Assembly: GCA_024640925.1 (NCBI GenBank)
Contig: JAHEEB010000284.1
Span: forward strand, 1-6,151
DNA: 6,151 nt
Reading direction: 5' to 3'
Source of the DNA: Bacteroidota bacterium
GTDB taxonomy: Bacteria > Bacteroidota > Bacteroidia > Bacteroidales > UBA10428
Shown here: in pieces, positions 1-6,151 of the stretch
Numbering within the stretch: the first letter of the stretch is position 1
How the letters are laid out: every line of letters starts with the position of its first letter
The notes under the pieces: generated by a model
Told to the model about the DNA's origin: nothing
What the model saw: only the letters and a program-made list of their open reading frames with translations
Databases searched by the model: none
Program-made: the position numbers and the translations under genes

Positions 1-7
1 CTAACTA

Positions 8-109
8 TCATTCCTCAAAAACAATTGCCTCGTAAACAAATATTTCAGCATCACGCCAGCCATCCCAGCCAATACCGGCTTTGTTTTTTGAACAATTTCC
101 CAGGTATTC
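8..109 (-). pseudogene. Orphaned C-terminal tail of the AMMECR1 domain, same frame as the gene above
   Basis: Directly after the TAA at 110-112, the same minus-strand frame stays open for 33 codons (109 down to 11) and ends at TGA 8-10, followed at once by TAG 5-7. The encoded residues begin EYLGNCSKNK and include AGIGWDGWRDAEIFVYEAIV. This resembles the closing segment of bacterial AMMECR1 domains, where a Glu/Lys-rich helix is followed by a final strand. Because frame and homology continue without any indel, the interruption is best explained by one substitution, for example GAA to TAA at a position where I recall Glu in relatives. Unmutated, the protein would be about 481 residues. The tail has no start codon of its own and is unlikely to be translated unless the stop is read through. 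Confidence 0.8.
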
Positions 110-1453
110 TTAACGTGTCCAGTTGGTTTTCTGGGCTACCTGTGGCAAGAATGTTCCTGAATGAAACCCTTTTCGAATTAGTATGCCATGTTTTCCCATC
201 TCTATTTCATCTATCGATTCAATTTTACGAAGTGGAGTGAGTACAGAAATTTCTATTTTTATTTCATCAAGCTCCTGTCGGGTAACAGGGCTAAACCTTC
301 TATCGTAAAATGCCGAAGAGACAGCCATATCAGCAATAATATTTATAAGAGAGCTATCGCCAGGTTCAAGTCTTCCGACACATCCACGTAATTCATCGTT
401 TTTATGAAGGCTTACAAATGCTCCACAGGATGTTTGCAGGTTTATTGTGTAATCTTTTGTTTTCGGATAAAATTTTTCGCCATCCATTAAATATTTAATA
501 ATCGATTTTCTGGCGGTATCAAGCAGTTTTTGTTTCTCATCTTCTGTAAGGAAGAAATCAACTATTTTTTTTTTATAAATAGCAAGAGACTGATATCCCA
601 CAACCCTGTCCTTATCGCCAAATACCATTGAGTCGCCGCTATTCTGATACATCAAAGGAATAAACTCATAACTACCAAGAGAACTGGTTATATTCATTAA
701 AGTGTATACGGAAGTCCATCCACACATGGAAGTGTCGAGATTTGGAATGTTTTTATGTTTATTTACTTCTAATTGTTCAATTAAGTTTTTGGGGTTTCCT
801 GTAATAACCGAATCTATAGTAGCTTTATCGGTCTTAAGAGCATTGGAATAGCTTGGGTAATGCGATAGATCAGTACTAATAACAAAGAGATTTTCTTCGT
901 TGAAATATGGCATTAACTCCCTGGCAAGGGTAATACAAATATCTTTAGAGTGTGTTGCCAGAACTATTGGTACAATTTGGAATGAATCGTGCCAAAAAAA
1001 TTGTATAAACGGAAGCATAACTTCCAAGCTATGTTCATAAGCATGAGCTGCCTGGACAAATTGAATTATTTGAGACGAAGCAATTATTTTATTCGCCAGT
1101 TCGATATCAACCTTTACCTTACCAAAAGGAGTGATATAATCGCCAATATTGTATATTGAAGCACCATTAAAATCGGTATGATGACTGGAGCCAATTAGAA
1201 ATACCCTTTTTCTTGGTTTCATGTCTCTTAGCTGAAGAAAAGCTGCTGCAGCGACAGTGCCTGAGAAAACATAACCTGCGTGGGGCGCTATTAAAGCAAG
1301 CAGATCATCCACAGAAGGTAACTTTTGTGTGATTTCTTTCTCAGCTTCTGCAAACATATTGCCTATTTCTATTTCAAGCTTTTCAGCATGGGCTGAATAA
1401 AACCTACCTGCAGCAACAGGCGGTCTATCGATATATTTTGAATTTGTTTCCAT
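110..1453 (-). CDS. MEMO-AMMECR1 fusion protein (AmmeMemoRadiSam system proteins B and A), cut short by an in-frame TAA
   Basis: Two domains are visible in 447 residues. Residues about 10-295 are MEMO-like (class III extradiol-dioxygenase fold): APHAGYVFSG with H58, GSSHH with H91/H92, EHSLEVMLPF with H141, STDLSHY with H198, and SMCGW with C244. These correspond to the metal-site His and Cys residues known from human MEMO1, so the metal pocket looks intact. Residues about 300-447 are an AMMECR1 domain with its hallmark LRGCVG at 355-360. In bacteria these two families occur with a radical SAM protein as the AmmeMemoRadiSam system, whose biochemical role is not settled; that third gene is not in view. 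The protein is probably cytoplasmic, with no signal peptide. The ATG at 1453 is the natural start, a few residues before the conserved PPVAAGRFY segment; no Shine-Dalgarno is evident. The reading frame stops at TAA 110-112 inside the AMMECR1 domain, just after GTFLPQVAQKTNWTR, and conserved sequence resumes immediately beyond it. The product is therefore probably truncated by 33 residues plus the residue lost to the stop. Identity of the domains is secure; functionality is uncertain. Confidence 0.9.
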   Translation of the reverse strand: METNSKYIDRPPVAAGRFYSAHAEKLEIEIGNMFAEAEKEITQKLPSVDDLLALIAPHAGYVFSGTVAAAAFLQLRDMKPRKRVFLIGSSHHTDFNGASIYNIGDYITPFGKVKVDIELANKIIASSQIIQFVQAAHAYEHSLEVMLPFIQFFWHDSFQIVPIVLATHSKDICITLARELMPYFNEENLFVISTDLSHYPSYSNALKTDKATIDSVITGNPKNLIEQLEVNKHKNIPNLDTSMCGWTSVYTLMNITSSLGSYEFIPLMYQNSGDSMVFGDKDRVVGYQSLAIYKKKIVDFFLTEDEKQKLLDTARKSIIKYLMDGEKFYPKTKDYTINLQTSCGAFVSLHKNDELRGCVGRLEPGDSSLINIIADMAVSSAFYDRRFSPVTRQELDEIKIEISVLTPLRKIESIDEIEMGKHGILIRKGFHSGTFLPQVAQKTNWTR

Positions 1454-1672
1454 TTTTATCCGGTCTATTCAACTCTAGTAAATTTACAAAACATAAGGGA
1501 TTTAAGTCAAGGATTATCAAGGAAATAATATTTTAAGTTTAAAGTACTTGGTATATTTAGAGTGTCCGGAGTTAACTCAGAACTTCAAATTGTTAATGAA
1601 TTTATTCAAACCTTAAAATCAGCAACTAAAAAAATAACTATCTTATCGAAGTATCTAAAAATTTTGTTTCAC
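1454..1672. promoter_or_regulatory. Divergent intergenic region between the MEMO-AMMECR1 gene and the kinase operon
   Basis: This 219-base AT-rich stretch separates two genes transcribed away from each other, so it should hold promoters for both. Its right part (1562-1672) is also open in the kinase frame from a GTG at 1562. A weak plus-strand candidate for a Bacteroidota -7 box is TATATTTA at 1552-1559, seven of eight matches to TAnnTTTG, but no TTTG/TTG lies at the proper distance upstream. No obvious operator repeat or riboswitch-like structure was seen. Confidence 0.45.
1487..1520 (-). promoter_or_regulatory. Candidate Bacteroidota-type promoter for the MEMO-AMMECR1 gene
   Basis: Reading the minus strand, TATGTTTTG lies at 1495-1487 and fits the TAnnTTTG -7 consensus of the Bacteroidota primary sigma factor at seven of eight positions. 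A TTG lies 22 bases upstream, at 1520-1518, within the broad spacing reported for the -33 element. Transcription would start near 1480, giving a leader of under 30 bases to the ATG at 1453. The region is AT-rich, so chance matches are common. Confidence 0.3.
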
Positions 1673-3706
1673 ATGCTTTCAAAACCTTTTTCAGGCTTAA
1701 GGTTTATATTTTTATTTTTCATGAGCTTTGGTTTTATTTATAATCCGGTTCAAGCTCAAACGGCAACTGATACGGATATTAAAGCGGCTCTTATATTAAA
1801 TTTTTTGAGATATATTTCGCCCGTTATACGCAAAACAACAGATACAATCACTCTCGGTAAGTATGGTGAAGAGAAGTTTATGGTTCAATCATTAAAAAAA
1901 ATTGAATTTCAAAATGTAAGAGGTAAAGTAATCAAACTGGTTAATTTCAATAAAAACTCCGATTTTACCCGTTTTGATGCCATATATGTATTCAAGGAAA
2001 ATAATATTGATATTCAACGTATTTTTAAAAACGTCAGAAATTTACCAATAGTTCTCATCAGCGATGGATACAATGATCCGCGTGAGATTATGGTCAATTT
2101 TATTCAACAGGGAAATGGAAAAATACAATTTGAGATAAACTCCCAAAACCTTCGTGAAGCGAATCTTGAGGTATCACCTAAACTTCTCCTATTAGGTGGA
2201 ACAGAACTGGATATACGGGAACTATATAATGTAACCGAGAAATCGCTAAGCACAGAGAGAGAGAAATCGGAAGAATATGAACGTGAGCTTGAGTCAAAAA
2301 AACAGGAAATATCTTTCCTGAATAGCCAGATGAACAGTTTTTACGGAAGAATAGATTCGTTAAAAGATATCATCGTTTTTCAGATTGATAATATTCACAA
2401 ACAAAAGTCGAATATAGATTCGATGAACATGGAGGTAATTGGTTTGTCTGAAGTTGCCAAACAAAGACAGAGAATTATCGATTCCTCAAACTACTCCATT
2501 TCCAGCAAGAACAATCTAATTTATGCACTTGATATCAGGTTGGAACAGGAACAACAAAAACTTGAAAACACAGGCAGGCAATACAATAATCTTAAAGGCG
2601 AAATTGAAAACAAAGAAAACATGCTCAAGAAGCAGGACTTGAAAATAACAAATCAAAAGATTGCTATTTTTATTTTCCTGGTATTTGTTGTTCTTCTGGC
2701 AATTTTCGTTGTATTAATCTACAACAATTACAAAACAAAGAAATTTCAGAATGAAGAACTTGCCAAAAGAAATGAAAAAATTAATTTGCAAAAGGCTCAA
2801 ATGCAGAAACAGGCAGAGAAACTTCAACATGCAATTTATGAAATGGAAATTCAGAAAGATCGAACTGAATCTACATTAAAAAAACTTAAAGATGCACAAT
2901 CTCAGTTGGTTATTGCCGAAAAAATGGCCTCACTGGGTCAGCTAACTGCTGGAATTGCACATGAAATTAATAACCCGATTAATTTCATAAGCTCAAGTGT
3001 AGAAGGATTAAGGTATGTTCTCAGTGATATGAAACACTTGCTTACCGAATATGATAAAATTTCAATTTTAAAGGATGATGAAAATATTGCAAAACTTAAA
3101 CAGGAATTTGAATATGATGAACTAATTATAGGTTTTGATGAGCTTACTGCCAACATAAAACTGGGGGTAGACAAAACAAAAGAAATTGTAAATAGTTTAC
3201 GATTGTTTTCTCGGATTGATGAAGTGAGTTATTCAAGAGTAGATATTAATAAAACAATTGATTCTGTACTTATATTAATAGGAAAACAATTTAGCGACAG
3301 GATAAGAATTACAAAGGATTACCAGAATATACAAGAAGTTGAATGCAATGCGGGACAAATCTTTCAGGTGTTTCTGAACATATTGGTAAATGCAATACAA
3401 TCCATTAAAAATGAAGGAATAATAAAAATTTCTTCTCAATTAAGTAACAAAAACAACAAGAACCAAGTACAAATAAGCATATCTGATAATGGTATCGGGA
3501 TGTCTAAAGATGTAATGGGCAAAATATTTGAACCATTCTTCACAACAAAAGAGGCTGGCCAGGGTATCGGACTTGGATTATCTATTACATACAGCATAAT
3601 TAATAAACTTGGAGGCTGTATTGAAGTAGAGAGTGAAATAAACAAAGGAACAACTTTTAAAATATATATTCCAATAAATGTAACCGAAGTAACCCAAAAC
3701 CCTTAA
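1673..3706 (+). CDS. Transmembrane sensor histidine kinase with periplasmic YfiR-like (DUF4154) domain
   Basis: From the ATG at 1673 the product is 677 residues. Residues 1-29 look like a signal peptide, with a hydrophobic core and a likely cleavage near VQA|Q. Residues about 33-181 match the YfiR/DUF4154 family: an IKAALILNFLRYI opening, then VRGK, IQFEIN and the ending SPKLLLLGG. Residues about 189-325 are Glu/Lys/Gln-rich and probably coiled coil; about 330-350 form one membrane helix (IAIFIFLVFVVLLAIFVVLI); about 354-418 are a cytoplasmic coiled coil. The kinase core follows: H-box GIAHEINNP with phospho-acceptor H430, N-box with N569 and N573, G1 box DNGIG from D605, F-box FEPFFTT and G2 box GQGIGLGL. 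All catalytic motifs are intact. The HEINNP H-box and long DHp helices are of the type common in Bacteroidota and cyanobacteria. In Pseudomonas, YfiR is a separate periplasmic protein restraining the diguanylate cyclase YfiN; here the domain is fused to a kinase. No cysteine occurs in the periplasmic part. An in-frame GTG at 1562 would add 37 residues; ATG 1673 is preferred because it puts the signal peptide at the N-terminus. The next kinase gene starts one base after the stop. Confidence 0.92.
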   Translation: MLSKPFSGLRFIFLFFMSFGFIYNPVQAQTATDTDIKAALILNFLRYISPVIRKTTDTITLGKYGEEKFMVQSLKKIEFQNVRGKVIKLVNFNKNSDFTRFDAIYVFKENNIDIQRIFKNVRNLPIVLISDGYNDPREIMVNFIQQGNGKIQFEINSQNLREANLEVSPKLLLLGGTELDIRELYNVTEKSLSTEREKSEEYERELESKKQEISFLNSQMNSFYGRIDSLKDIIVFQIDNIHKQKSNIDSMNMEVIGLSEVAKQRQRIIDSSNYSISSKNNLIYALDIRLEQEQQKLENTGRQYNNLKGEIENKENMLKKQDLKITNQKIAIFIFLVFVVLLAIFVVLIYNNYKTKKFQNEELAKRNEKINLQKAQMQKQAEKLQHAIYEMEIQKDRTESTLKKLKDAQSQLVIAEKMASLGQLTAGIAHEINNPINFISSSVEGLRYVLSDMKHLLTEYDKISILKDDENIAKLKQEFEYDELIIGFDELTANIKLGVDKTKEIVNSLRLFSRIDEVSYSRVDINKTIDSVLILIGKQFSDRIRITKDYQNIQEVECNAGQIFQVFLNILVNAIQSIKNEGIIKISSQLSNKNNKNQVQISISDNGIGMSKDVMGKIFEPFFTTKEAGQGIGLGLSITYSIINKLGGCIEVESEINKGTTFKIYIPINVTEVTQNP

Positions 3707-3707
3707 T

Positions 3708-5075
3708 ATGATTCCCTCTAAAGATAAAATCCTTTACATCGATGATGAAAATGAAAACCTGGTTGGGTTTAAATATGTTTTTAAGAAACAATATACTGTT
3801 TTCACAGCTTTATCTGCTGCAGAAGGATGGAGAATATTAGATGAAAATCCTGAAATTAAAGTAATACTTACTGATCAGCGTATGCCAAATGTTAGTGGTA
3901 TACAGTTTTTGGAGAAAGTTGCCATGCAATACCCCGATATTTGCAGAATTATTGTTACAGCTTATACCGATGTTCAAGAAATTATTGAGGCAATTAATAA
4001 GGGGAAAATTTACCAGTTTATTAAAAAACCCTGGGACAAAGATGAGGTTAAGATTATTATTGATAATGCAATTTCATCGTATAATTTAAAAGCAGATAAC
4101 CAGAGACTCCTCAATTCATTAAAAGATTCGAATTTAAAACTCGAAGAAATGAATAGAAATCTCGAAATCGCTGTAATTAAAAGAACAAAAGAAATTGAAC
4201 TGAAGAATATCCAACTAGAAGAAAACGGATTGAATCTTGAAAGATTAGTAAGACAAAGAACCTTAGAGCTCGAAGTTGCTAAACAAAAAGCTGAGGAAAG
4301 TGATAGACTGAAATCTGCTTTCCTTTCTAATATTTCGCACGAAATAAGAACTCCCATGAATGCTATTATGGGATTTTCGGAACTCCTGCTTTGCGATAAA
4401 TGCAACCCCGATGAAAAAATGGAATTCAAGCAACAAATAATAGCAAATTCTCAGGCATTGCTTCGCATAATTGATGATATAATTGATATTTCGCAGATAG
4501 AAGCCGACCAGATTGACTTGAACAGCAGCGATTTTGATTTGCATGTGCTATTCGATGAGCTTCATAAATCTTTTGAAGAAGAAAAGAAGACATATGGCCG
4601 GAAAAACATTATAATAATACCGGAAAAACCCGGGGATCCTAATCTTTATATTACTACCGACAGGTTAAGACTTCATCAGATTTTATCGAATCTGATGAGT
4701 AACGCACTAAAATTTACTGAGGAAGGCCAGGTAACTTATGGATATAAAATTATAAACAAAGATAAAAATAAACCTTTCTTACAGTTTCATATCCAGGATA
4801 CAGGAATTGGTATCCCTTCCGATGCGCACTCATATATTTTCGATCGATTCAGAAAAGCTGATATTACAAACCATAAATTGTTTAGTGGAACAGGATTGGG
4901 ACTTTTCATCTGTAAAAACCTGATTGATAAGTTTGGTGGAGAGTTATGGCTCGAGTCTGAAGTTGGAAAAGGAACTACCTTTTATTTTACTATTCCATTT
5001 ATTCCAGGAAATAAAAAAACGACAAAAAAAAATCCATATATCTATTCAAAAGATGATGTTATGTTTTATTCCTAA
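3708..5075 (+). CDS. Hybrid receiver-histidine kinase (REC, coiled coil, HisKA, HATPase), soluble
   Basis: The 455-residue protein has no signal peptide or membrane segment and should be cytoplasmic. Residues about 7-122 are a receiver domain with acidic pair D12/D13, phospho-acceptor D56 (ILTDQRMP), T84 and K107 in the KKPWD motif; all key residues are present. Residues about 123-200 form a charged signalling helix containing two similar segments, NLEIAVIKRTKEI (151-163) and NLERLVRQRTLEL (176-188). The HisKA H-box NISHEIRTPMNAI carries H211. The HATPase domain has N328/N332, G1 box DTGIGIP from D364, F-box-like IFDRFRK and G2 box GTGLGLF. A basic, poorly conserved tail follows. There is no C-terminal receiver, HPt or DNA-binding domain. 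The ATG lies one base after the stop of the YfiR-type kinase, so the two are probably cotranscribed and translationally coupled. Inference: the upstream kinase phosphorylates D56, and the receiver state then controls H211 autophosphorylation, passing signal to an unlinked regulator. D56 could alternatively accept phosphate from this protein's own H211. Confidence 0.93.
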   Translation: MIPSKDKILYIDDENENLVGFKYVFKKQYTVFTALSAAEGWRILDENPEIKVILTDQRMPNVSGIQFLEKVAMQYPDICRIIVTAYTDVQEIIEAINKGKIYQFIKKPWDKDEVKIIIDNAISSYNLKADNQRLLNSLKDSNLKLEEMNRNLEIAVIKRTKEIELKNIQLEENGLNLERLVRQRTLELEVAKQKAEESDRLKSAFLSNISHEIRTPMNAIMGFSELLLCDKCNPDEKMEFKQQIIANSQALLRIIDDIIDISQIEADQIDLNSSDFDLHVLFDELHKSFEEEKKTYGRKNIIIIPEKPGDPNLYITTDRLRLHQILSNLMSNALKFTEEGQVTYGYKIINKDKNKPFLQFHIQDTGIGIPSDAHSYIFDRFRKADITNHKLFSGTGLGLFICKNLIDKFGGELWLESEVGKGTTFYFTIPFIPGNKKTTKKNPYIYSKDDVMFYS

Positions 5076-5102
5076 TTCCTAATTGAATTAGTTCCTTCCG
5101 GC

Positions 5103-5315
5103 ATGTTTTTACAGTTCACATTTCAATCACAAACAGGAAATACATTTTGGTTTGCAGTACCATATGTATCATCACTTCACTGCAATTCTACCGAAACAAT
5201 ATGCAATGGCATGCCAATCCGATTGCTTGTTACAGCTGTGAATGCAACTACTGTTACAATAAGAAGACCAGCCGATTCTAAAGAATACAGGTTAAAATAT
5301 TTCCTGAACTTCTAA
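5103..5315 (+). pseudogene. Remnant of an IgGFc-binding-like secreted protein, paralogue of the next gene
   Basis: A 70-residue open frame from ATG 5103. Residues 9-58 align with residues 21-68 of the gene starting at 5364: SQTGN-FWFA-P near the start and VTAV-ATTVTI-RPAD at the end. By hand alignment, 31 of 48 paired residues are identical, with one two-residue gap. Homology stops after RPAD, and the last 12 residues (SKEYRLKYFLNF) resemble nothing in the paralogue. The eight residues before SQTG are too short for a normal signal peptide, so both ends appear lost. It sits 27 bases after the hybrid kinase and shares that gene's frame. The related family is several hundred residues long, so this is a gene fragment rather than a small functional protein. 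If translated it would probably stay in the cytoplasm. A frameshift was looked for between 5277 and 5363 and no continuing homology was seen in the other frames. Confidence 0.72.
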
Positions 5316-5363
5316 GAACCTATACTGACAAAGGACGTATATACAATATAAATTAATAATATC

Positions 5364-6151
5364 ATGAAAATAACCCGCATCATCCTCGTTTATGTGATTT
5401 CTTTAATTACATTAACCCTTCGATCTCAAACAGGTAATGAATTTTGGTTTGCGGCCCCGGATATATCTGAAAATCATGGCGCTAGCGGTATTACCAATGG
5501 GCAACCTGTTAAGATACACGTTACAGCAGTTCATGCAACAACTGTTACTATATCAAGACCCGCAGATCCAACGTTTACTCCTATTAACATAAACTTGAGT
5601 GCCCAGGAGAGTCAATTTATTACACTTAATAACATTATTAATATCAATGATATTGAAGTTTTTGCTGTTGATCCTTCTCTGTCTAATTTTATTCAACCGA
5701 AAGGAATTCTTATTACTTCTTTCCCTGGTGATATAACTGCTTTTTATGAATTGGATAATTCAAACAACAGAGATATTTTTGCCTTAAAAGGAGACAATGC
5801 TCTTGGTACAGATTTTTATGTTAGTTTGCAGCAACAATGGCCCAATGGCTGTCCAGAAGGAGGAAATTTTGGAGGTATTTGTTATAACGGATTTTCTGTT
5901 GTTGCTCAGAATGATTATACTCATGTAAGAGTATATTTTAATGGAAATTCAATGAGAAATTATACTTCGGGCTTAACTCCTACTTACCAGGATATAACTC
6001 TAATGAAGGGTGAAACATTTGCTTTTCAAGCTACAGGACAAAATGCAGGAACACATATGCAAGGAGTTCATATAACCTCAGATGTACCAATTGCTGTAAC
6101 TATTTATGATGATTCGATAAGAAAACGTTGGTCTTCTTCTGTTCCAACCTG
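5364..6151 (+). CDS. Secreted IgGFc-binding-like N-terminal domain protein (partial, runs off right edge)
   Basis: The frame is open from ATG 5364 to the end of the window, giving 262 residues with no stop. Residues 1-21 are a signal peptide (MKITRII then a hydrophobic core, cleavage probably near RS|QTG). The rest reads as the beta-rich domain found at the start of many large Bacteroidota surface proteins and related to the IgGFc-binding N-terminal family. Landmarks are TGNEFWFAAPD (23-33), HATTVTISRPAD (57-68), IFALKGDNALGTDFY (138-152), QATGQNAGTHMQGVHITSD (222-240) and PIAVTIYDDS (242-251). C163 and C173 flank a glycine-rich loop and could form a disulfide. From family knowledge, such proteins often carry PKD-type repeats and end in a type IX secretion or gliding-motility-associated C-terminal domain; that part lies outside the window, so secretion route is inferred. 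No Shine-Dalgarno is visible, and the 48 bases upstream are AT-rich with no promoter I would call. The truncated paralogue lies just before it. Confidence 0.85.
   Translation, partial: MKITRIILVYVISLITLTLRSQTGNEFWFAAPDISENHGASGITNGQPVKIHVTAVHATTVTISRPADPTFTPININLSAQESQFITLNNIININDIEVFAVDPSLSNFIQPKGILITSFPGDITAFYELDNSNNRDIFALKGDNALGTDFYVSLQQQWPNGCPEGGNFGGICYNGFSVVAQNDYTHVRVYFNGNSMRNYTSGLTPTYQDITLMKGETFAFQATGQNAGTHMQGVHITSDVPIAVTIYDDSIRKRWSSSVPT

Noticed and set aside
110..112. Reassignment of TAA to an amino acid
   Set aside because: Both kinase genes end at TAA exactly where their domains end, and the remnant also ends at TAA, so TAA works as a stop here.
25..391. Two short plus-strand open frames (25-240 and 188-391)
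   Set aside because: They lie opposite the well-supported MEMO-AMMECR1 frame, and their products show no domain, signal or family resemblance.
2938..3645. Minus-strand open frames at 2938-3174 and 3436-3645
   Set aside because: They are antisense to the conserved kinase core, and their composition is what reversed kinase codons would give.
3889..4544. Open frames at 3889-4089 (plus) and 4010-4429, 4263-4544 (minus)
   Set aside because: All overlap the receiver and HisKA coding region, which has intact motifs in the main frame; none has recognisable protein features.
5079..5091. Inverted repeat after the hybrid kinase as an intrinsic terminator
   Set aside because: The arms are six bases and almost all A/T, with a single-base loop and no following T run, so it would not make a stable terminator.
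5316..5363. Promoter just upstream of the secreted-protein gene
   Set aside because: The stretch is AT-rich but has no TAnnTTTG-like box with a properly spaced TTTG, so nothing specific can be claimed.
1..6151. CRISPR array, tRNA, rRNA, insertion sequence or phage-defence module
   Set aside because: No regularly spaced repeats, cloverleaf-like sequence, transposase frame or defence-type domain was seen; the coding frames account for nearly all of the window.

Overview
The window is AT-rich and most likely comes from the Bacteroidota, probably an environmental or gut-type Bacteroidales/Marinilabiliales-like lineage. This is judged from gene content, not from a marker gene. The evidence is a YfiR-domain histidine kinase of the HEINNP type, a secreted IgGFc-binding-like protein of the kind that usually carries a type IX secretion tail, the lack of clear Shine-Dalgarno sites, and one Bacteroidota-style promoter candidate.

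Layout. (1) Minus strand, 1453 down to 110: a MEMO-like domain fused to an AMMECR1 domain (AmmeMemoRadiSam proteins B+A). It is interrupted by an in-frame TAA at 110-112. The same frame continues to a TGA at 8-10 and encodes 33 more residues that look like the genuine end of the AMMECR1 domain, so the gene has a nonsense mutation, is a fresh pseudogene, or contains a sequencing error. (2) A divergent 219-base intergenic region. (3) Plus strand, 1673-3706: a membrane histidine kinase with a signal peptide, a periplasmic YfiR-like (DUF4154) sensor, a long periplasmic coiled coil, one membrane helix, a cytoplasmic coiled coil and a HisKA/HATPase core. (4) One base later, 3708-5075: a soluble protein with a receiver domain, coiled coil, HisKA and HATPase. 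(5) 5103-5315: a 70-residue remnant of an IgGFc-binding-like secreted protein. (6) 5364 to the right edge: an intact but partial paralogue of that remnant.

How the genes work together (inference). The two kinases are almost certainly one transcriptional and signalling unit. The YfiR-like domain would sense a periplasmic state, the first kinase would phosphorylate the receiver of the second, and that receiver would tune the second kinase. No DNA-binding or diguanylate cyclase output is in view, so the final target is elsewhere. The secreted-protein pair is a decaying tandem duplication with no proven link to the kinases. The MEMO/AMMECR1 gene is transcribed away from the rest; its usual radical SAM partner is not in the window.
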